A stretch of 30,701 bases of DNA from Pseudomonadota bacterium (lineage in GTDB: Bacteria; Pseudomonadota; Alphaproteobacteria; Sphingomonadales; Sphingomonadaceae), in NCBI GenBank assembly GCA_023436615.1, contig JAEZIO010000007.1:1-30701 (forward strand). The letters run 5' to 3'. The position numbers and the translations under genes were made by a program. Every line of letters begins with the position of its first letter. The first letter of the stretch is position 1. Of this stretch, positions 21,813-30,230 are shown piece after piece. The notes under the pieces were generated by a model. It saw only the letters and a program-made list of their open reading frames with translations. It had not been told where the DNA came from and ran no database searches.

Positions 21813-23975
21813 TCAGAAGCCGACGCGCGCCGTGAGCCGTATGTCGCGGCCGGCGAGCGGTGCGAAGTCCTTGAGATCGCTGCTCGAGCGGCGCGCGTCG
21901 ACGTCGAAGAGGTTATTCGCGGTCAGCGACAGGCTCAGCTCCGGGTTCGCCGCGAACGGGTGCCAGTCGAGCGAGGCATTGACCATCGTGTAGCCGCGCG
22001 TCGGCGTCTCCTCCGGCGCGGTTCGACGCTGCGCGCTGACCCGCTCGGCCTCGATCCTGCCATCGACCTGGCCGCGCGAGCCGGTGAGGCCGGCAAGAAC
22101 CCGAAAGGCGGGGATTTCGGGCGCATTGCCGAAATTCCTGATTTTTGCGCGAACGGCGTCCGCTGTCACTTCGCCGGCCCAGTCTATTCCAAGGGCTGTT
22201 CCGAACTTCATTTCGCTCTCGACCTCGAAGCCGTAATAATCGGCCTTGCCTTCGCGATATTCGTAGATCGGAAGGGCGTCCTCGATGATCCCCGTCGGCG
22301 CCTCGAAAATATAATTGGAATAGCGGTTGTAATAGACACCGGCCTGGACGTGCACCGGCCCCTCGGTGCGATGGATGCTGAGTTCAGCCCCATTGCTCTT
22401 TTGAACGCGCAAGTTCGGATTGCCGACGAGGAACTGCTGGCTTCCTCCGTGCGGCCCGTTCGAGAAAAGCTCGTTGACGGTTGGCGCCCTCTCGCTGTGC
22501 GAGAGCGACAGGCCGACACGCCATTCCCCCATGACTTTGTAATTCGCACCGGCCGATACCGAGACGGGTGTGTAGGACCGCGAAATGGGGGCCGCGCCGA
22601 TAGGTCCGCCATTCTCGGCGATGTCTTCGTCGGAATTCGCTCGAAGCCGCGAAAACTCGATTCTCGCGCCCCCCTCGAAGCGAACCGGGCCGCGCTCCAC
22701 CGTCTGCAGCGTGAACAGCGCAAGCCGCCGATTGTCGCTGTCGGGGAGGTATTTTTCCTCGCCGCGAATCTTGAAATCCTGCTTCAGGTAGTCGATCCCC
22801 GTCGTGCCGCCCCAGCCTCCACGGTTGGCCTGGACGACATCGGCGCGCATCTCGCCGCCATCGCTGAAGAAGCGCGACCCGACGGCGCCGTCGGGCTCGA
22901 TCTCGCGGTGTCGGTATTTGGAAAGGCCGCCGCGGAACTCCAAGAGATCGAGGATGCCGCCGCCGATCGGCACGTTCGCCCGGACATCGCCGCGGTCCTG
23001 GTGCGCGTCGATCGTCGGCGCTTCCGGCTCGACCGCCGGGTCGAGCGAGTAGCGGACCGGCACGCCGTAGCGCGCGTCGTGATGGTTGAACGAAAAGCCG
23101 ATGTTGAGGCCCCCGTCGACATAGGCAAAGCCGCCCGCCAGATCGTCGACGCGGCCGGCCGTGTTGGGAAGCGTGCCCTTGAGGTCCGCAAGCGCGCGGA
23201 TTTCCGGATCGGCGCTGGCCAGCGCCTGTCGCCGCAAGGTATCGGAAAGGACATAGCCGCCGATGGCCAGGTCATCGTATTTCGAATAGGAGCCGTCCGC
23301 GTGTGCCACGAGCCGGCCGCCGAGCGGGATATCGACCCCGACATTGGCCGAGCGCTCGTTGGCGGCAGTGCCGTAATTCAGAAGGATATCGGCATCGACG
23401 TCATCGGGGCGGTGACGGGGGATTCGATCGTCGATCACGTTGACTACGCCGCCGATCACCGAGCTCGTGTAAAGCAGCGCTCCCGGACCGCGCAGCACTT
23501 CGATCCGCTCCGCCGTCAGCGGGTTGATCGTGACCGCGTGGTCCGGATCGGAAGCCGACAGGTCGAGGCTCGTCAGGCCGTCGATCAGTATGGGCGCATC
23601 CTCCCCCGAAAGACCGCGAAGGATCGGCCGCGACGACGATGGGCCGAAGCTCGATGCGCTGACGCCCGGCAGGTCTGCCAGAGTATCGCCGAGACTGGGT
23701 TTAAGGTCGTGCGCCAGCTCCTCCTCGTCGAGCACGGAAACGTTTCCGAGCACGTCGCCCGCCGTGCGACGGACGCCGGTGACGATGATGGCCTGATCGG
23801 TATCCGGGTGCGCTTCACGGGCCGAACCCGGCGTCGGCTGCGCGTCAGCGGTCGCGGCGGGCTCGGAAGCGCCGCCGGCACCCGAGCCCCCCGCCCCGAT
23901 CGGCCGGGCGGAGCCGTGCGCAGAGACAGGGAAAAGAGCCATGGCCGCGGCAGAGGCAAGCAGCATGCGAGTCAT
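21813..23975 (-). CDS. ZnuD-like TonB-dependent receptor
   Basis: A 720-aa outer-membrane receptor with a signal peptide (MTRMLLASAAAMALFPVSAHG). The plug contains IIVTGVRRTAGDVLGNVSVL, LKPSLGDTLADLPGVSASSFG, SRPILRGLSG, SDPDHAVTINPLTAERIEVLRGPG and IGGVVNVIDDRIP. The PDHA and VNVIDxRIP blocks are typical of the ZnuD group that imports zinc in Neisseria. The barrel ends in ..LTARVGF with the terminal Phe needed for Bam assembly. Zinc is inferred by similarity. A palindrome overlaps its likely promoter, and a CDF metal exporter gene lies in the divergent operon. Confidence 0.85.
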   Translation of the reverse strand: MTRMLLASAAAMALFPVSAHGSARPIGAGGSGAGGASEPAATADAQPTPGSAREAHPDTDQAIIVTGVRRTAGDVLGNVSVLDEEELAHDLKPSLGDTLADLPGVSASSFGPSSSRPILRGLSGEDAPILIDGLTSLDLSASDPDHAVTINPLTAERIEVLRGPGALLYTSSVIGGVVNVIDDRIPRHRPDDVDADILLNYGTAANERSANVGVDIPLGGRLVAHADGSYSKYDDLAIGGYVLSDTLRRQALASADPEIRALADLKGTLPNTAGRVDDLAGGFAYVDGGLNIGFSFNHHDARYGVPVRYSLDPAVEPEAPTIDAHQDRGDVRANVPIGGGILDLLEFRGGLSKYRHREIEPDGAVGSRFFSDGGEMRADVVQANRGGWGGTTGIDYLKQDFKIRGEEKYLPDSDNRRLALFTLQTVERGPVRFEGGARIEFSRLRANSDEDIAENGGPIGAAPISRSYTPVSVSAGANYKVMGEWRVGLSLSHSERAPTVNELFSNGPHGGSQQFLVGNPNLRVQKSNGAELSIHRTEGPVHVQAGVYYNRYSNYIFEAPTGIIEDALPIYEYREGKADYYGFEVESEMKFGTALGIDWAGEVTADAVRAKIRNFGNAPEIPAFRVLAGLTGSRGQVDGRIEAERVSAQRRTAPEETPTRGYTMVNASLDWHPFAANPELSLSLTANNLFDVDARRSSSDLKDFAPLAGRDIRLTARVGF

Positions 23976-24025
23976 CGGGTGGGGGAAGTCCTCGTCTTTT
24001 AGGAGTCGGCGCGCGGTTACTGCGA

Positions 24026-24037
24026 ATGATACATCAT
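24026..24037. promoter_or_regulatory. Palindrome ATGAT-AC-ATCAT, candidate Zur-type operator
   Basis: A perfect 12-bp inverted repeat about 50 bp upstream of the ZnuD-like start, in the region divergent from pdxH. On the minus strand it contains TATCAT, close to a -10 hexamer, so bound protein would block the receptor promoter. Its ATG...CAT form resembles alphaproteobacterial Zur boxes, but the match is loose. Confidence 0.35.
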
Positions 24038-24134
24038 CACAAGCGCGGTGACCCGCCAATCGGCGAAGCGGGCTTTCCCTTCGCTGAACGGCTGCAGGCT
24101 TGCCGCCGTCGTCGCGGCGCGCATAAGGCGCGCC

Positions 24135-24719
24135 ATGGCCGGTGAGCAGGATCCCTTCGCCTTATTCGACGCGTGGTTGACCGAAGCGCAAGCGAGCGAG
24201 CCCAGCGATCCAGAGGCAATGGCCTTTGCCTCGGCGGATACAGCCGGTCGGCCGTCGGTGCGGATGGTCCTGCTTCGGCGCCACGGCCCCGACGGATTCG
24301 GGTTTTTCACGAACCTCGACAGCCGCAAGGGCGAGGAACTGCTTGCCAATCGGAACGGGGCGCTGTGCATCCACTGGAAGTCCCTGCGCCGCCAGGTGCG
24401 GGCGGAAGGTCCGGTCGAGCAGGTCAACGATGCCGAAGCGGACGCTTATTTCGCGGGGCGCGGCCGCGAATCGCAGATCGGGTCGTGGGCCTCGGACCAG
24501 TCGCGGCCGCTCGAAAGCCGGGAATTGTTCGAACGCCGCTACGAGGAGATGCGCGCGCGCTTCGAAGGGCAGCCGGTCCCGCGCCCGCCGCGCTGGTCGG
24601 GGTTCCGGCTCGTCCCCGAGCGCATCGAATTCTGGAGCGATCGCCCGCACCGCCTGCACGAGCGGCGGCTGTTCACCCTTACGGGCGACGGCTGGTCGGA
24701 AGGCTTGCTATACCCGTGA
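24135..24719 (+). CDS. pdxH: Pyridoxamine/pyridoxine 5'-phosphate oxidase
   Basis: A 194-aa FMN enzyme that oxidises pyridoxine and pyridoxamine phosphates to pyridoxal 5'-phosphate. Motifs: PFALFDAWLTEAQASEPSDPEAM, RPSVRMVLLRRHGPDGFGFFTNLDSRKGEEL (FMN and substrate loop), WKSLRRQVRAEGPVE, QIGSWASDQSRPLESRELF and the C-terminal RLVPERIEFWSDRPHRLHERR. The length is close to the family norm. ATG 24135 has AAGG six bases upstream. Its stop overlaps the next GTG start as GTGA. Confidence 0.96.
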   Translation: MAGEQDPFALFDAWLTEAQASEPSDPEAMAFASADTAGRPSVRMVLLRRHGPDGFGFFTNLDSRKGEELLANRNGALCIHWKSLRRQVRAEGPVEQVNDAEADAYFAGRGRESQIGSWASDQSRPLESRELFERRYEEMRARFEGQPVPRPPRWSGFRLVPERIEFWSDRPHRLHERRLFTLTGDGWSEGLLYP

Positions 24720-25636
24720 CGGCAGACCGCTCCACGCTGACTTCGCGGGCTGCGCTCGCAAGCATTGCGATGGCACTGTTGCTGATCGGCCTGAAGAGCT
24801 GGGCGGCATTCGAAACGTCGTCGATGGCGATGCTCGGCTCGCTAACGGACAGCGGGCTCGATCTTATCGCAAGCCTCGTCGTGCTGCTCGGAGTCCGAGT
24901 CGCCGCGCAGCCCGCGGACCGCGAGCACCGGTTCGGTCACGGGAAGGCGGAGGCCCTCGCATCGCTCATCCAGGTGGTGCTTATCACGCTGTCGGCGCTG
25001 TTCATCGGCATCCGTTCGGTCGAGCGGCTGATCGGCGGCGCGCAGACAGCGGCGGCCGAACTCGGCATCGGCGTTTCGCTTGTCGCCATCGTCGCCACCC
25101 TCGCGCTGGTATCTTACCAGCGGCACGTGGTCCGGCGAACCGGGTCGGTCGCCATCGCAACCGACCGGCTGCATTATGCCTCCGACCTGATGCTCAACGG
25201 CTCGGTCATCGTCGCGCTCGTTCTCGACCAATATACCGGCATCGTCGGCGCGGACGCGCTGTTCGGGCTGCTGATCGCCTTGTGGCTGGTGCGGAGCGCC
25301 TGGCTTGCCTCGACCCATGCGCTCGCGCAGCTGATGGACCGCGAATGGCCGGACGACCTGCGGGAGCGGTTCCTCGCGGCGGCGCGCGAATATCCCGAGC
25401 TCGCCGGCCTGCACGATCTGCGGACGCGCACCAGCGGCACGCATAATTTCGCTCAGTTCCATGTCTGGGTTCCGGGCCACTGGACCGTGCAGGATGCGCA
25501 CGACCGGCTCGACCGCGTGGAAGAAGCGCTTCAGCAGCGTTTTCCGGGAACTGAGATCCTCATCCACGTGGACCCCGAAGGGCAGACCGATCGCGAGACT
25601 TTGCTGCCCGCCGACATCACCGAGCGGCAGTCGTGA
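24716..25636 (+). CDS. Cation diffusion facilitator (FieF/YiiP-like)
   Basis: A 306-aa CDF transporter that exports divalent cations such as Zn2+ or Fe2+ in exchange for protons. Helices begin at ALASIAMALLLIGLKSWAAF. Metal-site and loop motifs are SLTDSGLDLIASLVVLLGVR, REHRFGHGKAEALASL and ATDRLHYASDLMLNGSVI. A cytoplasmic C-terminal domain contains GTHNFAQFHVWVPG and ILIHVDPEG. The GTG start at 24716 overlaps pdxH by GTGA. It lies opposite a ZnuD-like importer, which hints at shared metal homeostasis. Confidence 0.92.
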   Translation: MTADRSTLTSRAALASIAMALLLIGLKSWAAFETSSMAMLGSLTDSGLDLIASLVVLLGVRVAAQPADREHRFGHGKAEALASLIQVVLITLSALFIGIRSVERLIGGAQTAAAELGIGVSLVAIVATLALVSYQRHVVRRTGSVAIATDRLHYASDLMLNGSVIVALVLDQYTGIVGADALFGLLIALWLVRSAWLASTHALAQLMDREWPDDLRERFLAAAREYPELAGLHDLRTRTSGTHNFAQFHVWVPGHWTVQDAHDRLDRVEEALQQRFPGTEILIHVDPEGQTDRETLLPADITERQS

Positions 25637-26412
25637 CCGCTCTGCCCTTCTTCCAGGTCGATGCGTTCGCCGAGCGACCGCTTACCGGCAATCCGGCGGC
25701 GGTGATGCCGCTGGAGCGATGGCTCGACGACGAGGTCATGCAGGCGATCGCGGCCGAAAACAATCTGGCGGAGACCGCCTTCACCGTGCCCGCCGATGCC
25801 GACGATGCCGATTTCAAGCTGCGCTGGTTCACGCCCGCGGTAGAGGTAAACCTGTGCGGCCATGCGACGCTGGCCTCCGCCCATGTCCTGATGACGGGCG
25901 AGCGGGTGCGTTTCGCAACGCGCTCCGGCGTTCTGATGGTGTCGCGATCGGCCGAACTTCTCGAGCTCGATATGCCGGCCGCGACGGCCGCGCCGGCCGA
26001 TCTCCCCGAGCTCCTCGAAGCGCTCGGAACGCCGGGTGAGACCTTTCTCAGCCGCGAGGGCAACGGCAATGCGATCGTGCTGCTCGACGATGAAGAGGCG
26101 GTTCGCGGCGTCACGCCGGATTTTGCCGCGCTTGCGAGCCTGCCGTACCTCGTGTCCGTCACTGCACCGGGCGCGCAGCACGACATCGTCAGCCGGGTGT
26201 TCGCGGCGTATCACGGCGTTCCCGAGGATCCGGTGACCGGCTCCGCTCATACGGCGCTGGTGCCGTTCTGGGCTCACCGGCTCGGACGGCGCGAGTTCAC
26301 CGCCTTTCAGGCCAGCGCGCGCGGCGGCCTCCTCTACTGCCGGCAGGAAGGCGAGCGCGTAATCCTGGGCGGTCATTGCCAGACGGTCATCACCGGAAGC
26401 TTTCAGCTGTGA
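25633..26412 (+). CDS. PhzF-family isomerase-like protein
   Basis: A 259-aa PhzF/YddE fold protein of near-normal length. Motifs: FQVDAFAERPLTGNPAAV, NNLAETAF with the catalytic-type Glu47, WFTPAVEVNLCGHATLASAH, and GVPEDPVTGSAHTALVPFWA. PhzF enzymes catalyse isomerisation in phenazine synthesis, but most homologues outside phenazine clusters have unknown substrates, and no other phz gene is here. The GTG start at 25633 overlaps the CDF stop as GTGA. Confidence 0.93.
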   Translation: MTALPFFQVDAFAERPLTGNPAAVMPLERWLDDEVMQAIAAENNLAETAFTVPADADDADFKLRWFTPAVEVNLCGHATLASAHVLMTGERVRFATRSGVLMVSRSAELLELDMPAATAAPADLPELLEALGTPGETFLSREGNGNAIVLLDDEEAVRGVTPDFAALASLPYLVSVTAPGAQHDIVSRVFAAYHGVPEDPVTGSAHTALVPFWAHRLGRREFTAFQASARGGLLYCRQEGERVILGGHCQTVITGSFQL

Positions 26413-26876
26413 GGCTGCTCCTCGCCCTGAGCCTGCTCTGCGTCGCCTCGCCTGCAGCCGCGAGCCCCAGCGCGGAGCGCGACGCTATATTGCGGACCGT
26501 CGATCGCATGGAAGCGGCGTGGAATCGCGGCGACTTCCGCGGCTACATGGCGGGCTTCAAGAAGCCGGATGTCCTGTTCATTTCCGGGGGCAAGTTCCAG
26601 CAGGGCTGGCAAGGCACGCTCGATCATTACGTCCGCGACTACGGCGGCTCGGCCGAGCGGCGCGGACAGCTTCACTTCTACAATATGAAAGTCGAGCTGC
26701 TCGCTCCCGATGCCGCGATGCTCGTCGGCCAGTACCGGCTCGTCCGCGGCAAGCGCGTCACCGAAGGCGTGAACACGCGCCTGTTCCGGAAGCTCGGCGG
26801 CAAGTGGCTCATCACGGTCAACCACGTCTCCGCCTATGACGCCGCGCCTACTGGGAGCGGCGAAGAAGCTCGATAA
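26409..26876 (+). CDS. Exported DUF4440 / SnoaL-like protein
   Basis: A 155-aa protein from GTG 26409, overlapping the phzF stop (GTGA). This start gives a clear signal peptide, MRLLLALSLLCVASPAAAS, so the mature protein is periplasmic. The remainder is an NTF2-like cone fold typical of DUF4440: AILRTVDRMEAAWNRGDFRGYMAGF, VLFISGG, FYNMKVELLAPDAAMLVGQY and NTRLFRKLGGKWLITVNHVS. No catalytic residues are assigned. Its 3' end overlaps the convergent MetX-like gene by 29 bp. Confidence 0.85.
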   Translation: MRLLLALSLLCVASPAAASPSAERDAILRTVDRMEAAWNRGDFRGYMAGFKKPDVLFISGGKFQQGWQGTLDHYVRDYGGSAERRGQLHFYNMKVELLAPDAAMLVGQYRLVRGKRVTEGVNTRLFRKLGGKWLITVNHVSAYDAAPTGSGEEAR

Positions 26877-27936
26877 GGTCCGCTTTCCAGAATTTGGCCC
26901 ACGTGTGCGTGCCATGTCCGCGTGTCTCGGCCGTTTCGGGGATCATTCGGAAACGCGCATTCTTCATGCGTTTCACGGCCCGCTGGGGCACGTCCAGGTT
27001 GCGCGGATTGATGAAGTCGTCGGCCGAGTTGATCCACGTGACCGGGGCGGTGATCGCCTCGAGCTTCGGCCAGGGATTGTAGTTCCGCGAGGAATCGAAC
27101 TGGTAGATCGTGTCGTTCGCATCGAGCCCCTCGATTCCGCTCGCGACGCTCTGCCGGACGAAGGCGGTTGCCTTCTCTCGAGTCGGATACTGGTGCTGCA
27201 GGAAAAGCGGAGCGCCACCGGCGATGAACAGGATGGACTGCGCGGTGTGAAGGCCCTGCGTCGGCTGGCTCGAGTAATTGCCCTTGTTCCAGGCCGGGTC
27301 CCACGTGATGCCGTCGATCACCAGCTGCCGCCACATCCTGTTCAGGCCGGCAATCTCGATCGGCTGACAGGCAAGCGGCATCAGCGCCTTCGCGAAGCTG
27401 GGGTAGGTCTCGCCCCAGACGAAGATGTGCATGCACCCCATGGACGTGCCGAGGATCAGCCGAAGGCGCTTCACGCCGAGGCCCTCGGTCAGCATCCGGT
27501 GCTGGGCTTCGACCATGTCGCCGTAATCGTATTTCGGGAAGCGCATCCGCATCCCGTCGGACGGTTTCGAGGATGCGCCGTGCCCGATGTTGTCGGGGAG
27601 GATGATCCAGTATTTCCCGATATCGAGCGGCTGGCCGGGGCCATAAAGCTCGTCGGCGAATTGCGGGCGCAGGAACTGTTTTCCGGTGCCGCCGGTCCCG
27701 TGGAGCACCATCACTGCATTGTCGATCTCGCCCGCCCTGTTGCGATGCGGCTTTCCGAGCGTCGCGTAATGCATCCGCAACTCTGGAAGCGTCTCGCCGG
27801 AGCGGAAGCGAAAGGCCTGAAGCACGATGTCGCCTTCGTTCGTCTGCCAACCGGCGGCCGGGGTCGCGATTGGCGTTGCAGGCGCGGGTGCCGGCTGGGC
27901 CGCAATTGCGGAGAGCAGGAGCAGGGGAGCGATCAT
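26848..27936 (-). CDS. Exported alpha/beta hydrolase, homoserine acetyltransferase-like
   Basis: A 362-aa protein with an N-terminal signal peptide (MIAPLLLLSAIAAQPAPAPA), so it is probably periplasmic. The fold resembles MetX acyltransferases: MHYATLGKPHRNRAGEIDNAVMVLHGTGGTG, the nucleophile elbow LGTSMGCMH, then NSADDFINP (Asp) and RGHGTHTWAKFW (His). MetX itself is cytoplasmic, so an exported homologue more likely acts as an esterase or acyl hydrolase; the substrate is unknown. GAGG lies five bases before ATG 27936, which overlaps the NUDIX stop as TGATG. Confidence 0.85.
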   Translation of the reverse strand: MIAPLLLLSAIAAQPAPAPATPIATPAAGWQTNEGDIVLQAFRFRSGETLPELRMHYATLGKPHRNRAGEIDNAVMVLHGTGGTGKQFLRPQFADELYGPGQPLDIGKYWIILPDNIGHGASSKPSDGMRMRFPKYDYGDMVEAQHRMLTEGLGVKRLRLILGTSMGCMHIFVWGETYPSFAKALMPLACQPIEIAGLNRMWRQLVIDGITWDPAWNKGNYSSQPTQGLHTAQSILFIAGGAPLFLQHQYPTREKATAFVRQSVASGIEGLDANDTIYQFDSSRNYNPWPKLEAITAPVTWINSADDFINPRNLDVPQRAVKRMKNARFRMIPETAETRGHGTHTWAKFWKADLIELLRRSQ

Positions 27937-28409
27937 CAAGACCTCGATGGATTCACTTTGCGTTCGAGCGCATCCAGCATGGGCAATTGGCTCGGAAGCA
28001 TCATGCGCCGCGCTTCGGCGAGAGTCATCCAGCGCGCCTCGTCCACTTCGGGGAATCGCTGCAGGCGGCCGCTGCGCGGAGGCCATTCCATTTCGAAGTC
28101 GGTGCTGGTCAGCGCCGTGATGTCGAACTCGCTCTCGGCGGCGAACACCTCGACGGTTTTTCCGCCTGACTGACGAATCCGACACAGGTGCTGGGGCGCG
28201 GTCTCGATGGCGAGTCCGGTTTCTTCTTGCAGCTCGCGCACCGCAGCCTGCTCGGCCGTCTCGCCTGCGTCGATCCCGCCTTTGGGGATCATCCACGCGC
28301 CGGCGTCCTTCTTCGTCCAGTACGGCCCACCAGGATGGACGAGCAGGACTTCGGTTTCGCCGGCGTTTCGCCGGTAAAGCAGGATGCCGGCGCTAAGCGG
28401 CTGCGGCAC
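27936..28409 (-). CDS. NUDIX hydrolase
   Basis: A 157-aa NUDIX-fold protein. The box GGIDAGETAEQAAVRELQEE followed by TG matches Gx5Ex7REUxEExGU fully. An N-terminal LSAGILLYRRNAGETEVLLVHPGGPYW strand is typical of the family, which removes nucleoside diphosphate-linked groups. The substrate cannot be read; members of this type often act on diadenosine polyphosphates or damaged nucleotides. The GTG start at 28409 lies 17 nt inside the end of mnmA, supporting coupled translation. Longer frames run inside mnmA and were rejected. Confidence 0.88.
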   Translation of the reverse strand: MPQPLSAGILLYRRNAGETEVLLVHPGGPYWTKKDAGAWMIPKGGIDAGETAEQAAVRELQEETGLAIETAPQHLCRIRQSGGKTVEVFAAESEFDITALTSTDFEMEWPPRSGRLQRFPEVDEARWMTLAEARRMMLPSQLPMLDALERKVNPSRS

Positions 28410-29508
28410 AGGCGACGCGCGGATCGGCGGCAAGCGTCTCGGCAATCCAGCCGCCGCCGAGAACTCGCGAACCGTCGTAGACAACGGCCGCCTGCCCCGG
28501 CGCGACACCATATTCGGGCCGCTCGAAACGCACCCACCCGTCCTCAATGCGTGCCGCGACAGGAGGGGCCAGCGACCGCACCTTGACGCTGACGTCGCGC
28601 TGGCGCTCCCCGATCCAGCTCAGCTGCTCGATCCGCATGCGCTCGACGGCAAGCGCGGCGCGCGGACCGACCACGAGCCGCCGCTCGTCCGGGTCGATCC
28701 GCACGACGTATAGCGGCTCGCTGCTGCCGCCGATTTCAATTCCGCGGCGCTGGCCGATCGTGAAATGGACGACTCCGCGATGGCGTCCCAGCACTCGGCC
28801 GTCGAGATCGACGATTTCGCCAGGCGCCTCGGTCTGCGGACGAAGTTTTTTGACGAGCGACGCATAGTCACCGTCGGGAACGAAGCAGATGTCCTGGCTG
28901 TCGGGTTTCGACGCGACCGCAAGCCCGAGCTCCGCGGCGATATGCCGGACCTCCGGCTTTGGCAGGTCGCCCAACGGGAATCGCAGGAATTCGAGCTGCT
29001 CGGCGGTTGTGCCGTAAAGGAAATAGCTCTGGTCGCGAGCCGGATCGGCGCCTTTATGAAGCTCGACGCGGCCGCGGTTGACGATGCGCCGCACGTAATG
29101 GCCCGTCGCGAGGCAGTCGGCGCCGATCTCCCTGGCAAAAGCGATGAGGTCGGTGAACTTCACGCCCTGGTTGCACAAAGCGCACGGAATGGGCGTCCGC
29201 CCGCTGGCATATTCGTCGGCGAAGCGCTCGATCACTCCGGTCCGGAAGCGGCTTTCGTAATCGAGAACGTAATGGGCGATGCCGAGGCGGTCGGCGACCT
29301 GCGCGGCGTCGTAGATGTCCTGACCGGCGCAGCATGAGCCCGAACGCTTCGCGGCTTCACCATGGTCATAAAGCTGGAGCGTCACTCCGATGACCTCGGC
29401 TCCGGTCCGCGCGGCGAGCGCGGCCGTGACGGAGCTGTCGACGCCGCCGGACATGGCGACGACGATCCGCGAGCCCTGCGGGCGTTCGAGGCCGAAGCTG
29501 ACGTTCAT
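28393..29508 (-). CDS. mnmA: tRNA 2-thiouridine(34) synthase MnmA
   Basis: A 371-aa tRNA thiolase that makes 2-thiouridine at wobble U34 of Lys, Glu and Gln tRNAs. It has the PP-loop RIVVAMSGGVDSS, the nucleophile Cys in CALCNQGVKF, ATGHYVRR, ARDQSYFLYG, the second catalytic Cys in SQDICFVPDGDY, and FTIGQRRGI. Alphaproteobacterial members are typically of this length. ATG 29508 gives MNVSFGLERPQGS before the PP-loop; a longer start at 29550 is less likely. It is first in a short minus-strand operon with the NUDIX and MetX-like genes. Confidence 0.96.
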   Translation of the reverse strand: MNVSFGLERPQGSRIVVAMSGGVDSSVTAALAARTGAEVIGVTLQLYDHGEAAKRSGSCCAGQDIYDAAQVADRLGIAHYVLDYESRFRTGVIERFADEYASGRTPIPCALCNQGVKFTDLIAFAREIGADCLATGHYVRRIVNRGRVELHKGADPARDQSYFLYGTTAEQLEFLRFPLGDLPKPEVRHIAAELGLAVASKPDSQDICFVPDGDYASLVKKLRPQTEAPGEIVDLDGRVLGRHRGVVHFTIGQRRGIEIGGSSEPLYVVRIDPDERRLVVGPRAALAVERMRIEQLSWIGERQRDVSVKVRSLAPPVAARIEDGWVRFERPEYGVAPGQAAVVYDGSRVLGGGWIAETLAADPRVACAAAA

Positions 29509-29589
29509 TGTCGTTATGAACGGTCTCTTTACCCGAAGTTCACTCCTCACTGCTACCCCGGCATCGGCAGGGGCAGTTCAGGGGGTGCC

Positions 29590-29802
29590 GTGTCGCGTAT
29601 CGACAAGACGATTGAAGGGATCAGCGATGAGCCCGTGGACGCCGACGAAATCCTTGCCGCTCTCCACAAGGAGGGCGTCGCGGGCGCACCTCGGCGAAGC
29701 GACGCGGTCAGTTGCTACCTGTCGGCGAGCGACGGGTGGAAGGAGGCGCTGGCGGTGCTCGGCGGGGCCTTCGCGCCGTCGCGCGGAGAAGAGAATGAGT
29801 GA
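29590..29802 (+). CDS. Hypothetical small protein upstream of sciP
   Basis: About 70 aa from GTG 29590 (MSRIDKTIEGISDEPVDADE when read as Met), with a G-rich ribosome-like site five bases upstream. Acidic, with no membrane segment or family match. The frame is open further upstream across mnmA, so the start is uncertain. It is divergent from mnmA and just ahead of sciP. Weak support; could be spurious. Confidence 0.4.
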   Translation: MSRIDKTIEGISDEPVDADEILAALHKEGVAGAPRRSDAVSCYLSASDGWKEALAVLGGAFAPSRGEENE

Positions 29803-29810
29803 GCGGCGCA

Positions 29811-29816
29811 TTAACC
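29811..29816 (+). promoter_or_regulatory. TTAACC, CtrA-like half-site upstream of sciP
   Basis: A single TTAACC about 80 bp before sciP. The full CtrA box is TTAA-N7-TTAA; only a half-site is seen here, so the call is tentative, but CtrA control of sciP is known in Caulobacter. Confidence 0.25.
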
Positions 29817-29894
29817 AGCGCCTTTGAGAATATCTTCAACGGACCCGACTTAAGACAAGTGCATCGGCAATTGATGAAGCAGGTTTGACTGGAA

Positions 29895-30194
29895 ATGCTC
29901 GAGAACCAGAAAATTCGGCCCGCCCAGGTTATCGGCCCGCTCGGCGAGCCGCTGACGCTCGAGTCCTTGCCCCCTGCGACGACCAACCGTTGGGTCGTCA
30001 GGCGCAAGGCCGAAGTCGTCGCCGCCGTTGCCGGCGGCCTGCTCAGCGTGGACGAGGCGTGCAAGCGCTACTCGCTCAGCCTGGAGGAATTCACGAGCTG
30101 GCAGCGTGCCGTGGAGCGCAGCGGAATGCCGGGCCTGCGGGTCACGCGGATCAAGCATTATCGAGACGTATACGAGCGCCAGCAGCGCTATTGA
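29895..30194 (+). CDS. sciP: SciP (DUF1153), CtrA-inhibitory cell-cycle regulator
   Basis: A 99-aa helix-turn-helix protein. Hallmarks of DUF1153/SciP are IGPLGEPLTLESLPP, TTNRWVVRRKAEVVAAVAGGLLS, EACKRYSLSLEEFTSWQ and the C-terminal RVTRIKHYRD. In Caulobacter SciP accumulates late in the cell cycle and blocks CtrA activation of its targets; in sphingomonads the regulon is less studied but the protein is highly conserved. No strong Shine-Dalgarno is seen before ATG 29895. TTAACC half-sites flank the gene. Confidence 0.93.
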   Translation: MLENQKIRPAQVIGPLGEPLTLESLPPATTNRWVVRRKAEVVAAVAGGLLSVDEACKRYSLSLEEFTSWQRAVERSGMPGLRVTRIKHYRDVYERQQRY

Positions 30195-30199
30195 GGCAA

Positions 30200-30214
30200 C
30201 GCGCGGTCCGCGCG
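30200..30214 (+). terminator. Possible weak terminator hairpin after sciP
   Basis: CGCGCGG (30200-30206), one base, CCGCGCG (30208-30214): a perfect palindrome six bases after the sciP stop that can fold with a 3-nt loop. It is followed by a mixed, not U-only, tract, so intrinsic termination would be weak. Confidence 0.3.
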
Positions 30215-30230
30215 GCCTTCGTTACTTCGA

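Noticed and set aside
24226..25446. A 406-aa plus-strand open frame over pdxH and the CDF gene
   Set aside because: It crosses two well-supported genes in a different frame and lacks any motif.
25633..26412. Phenazine biosynthesis locus
   Set aside because: Only a PhzF-fold gene is present; no other phz genes are near, and PhzF homologues are common outside phenazine clusters.
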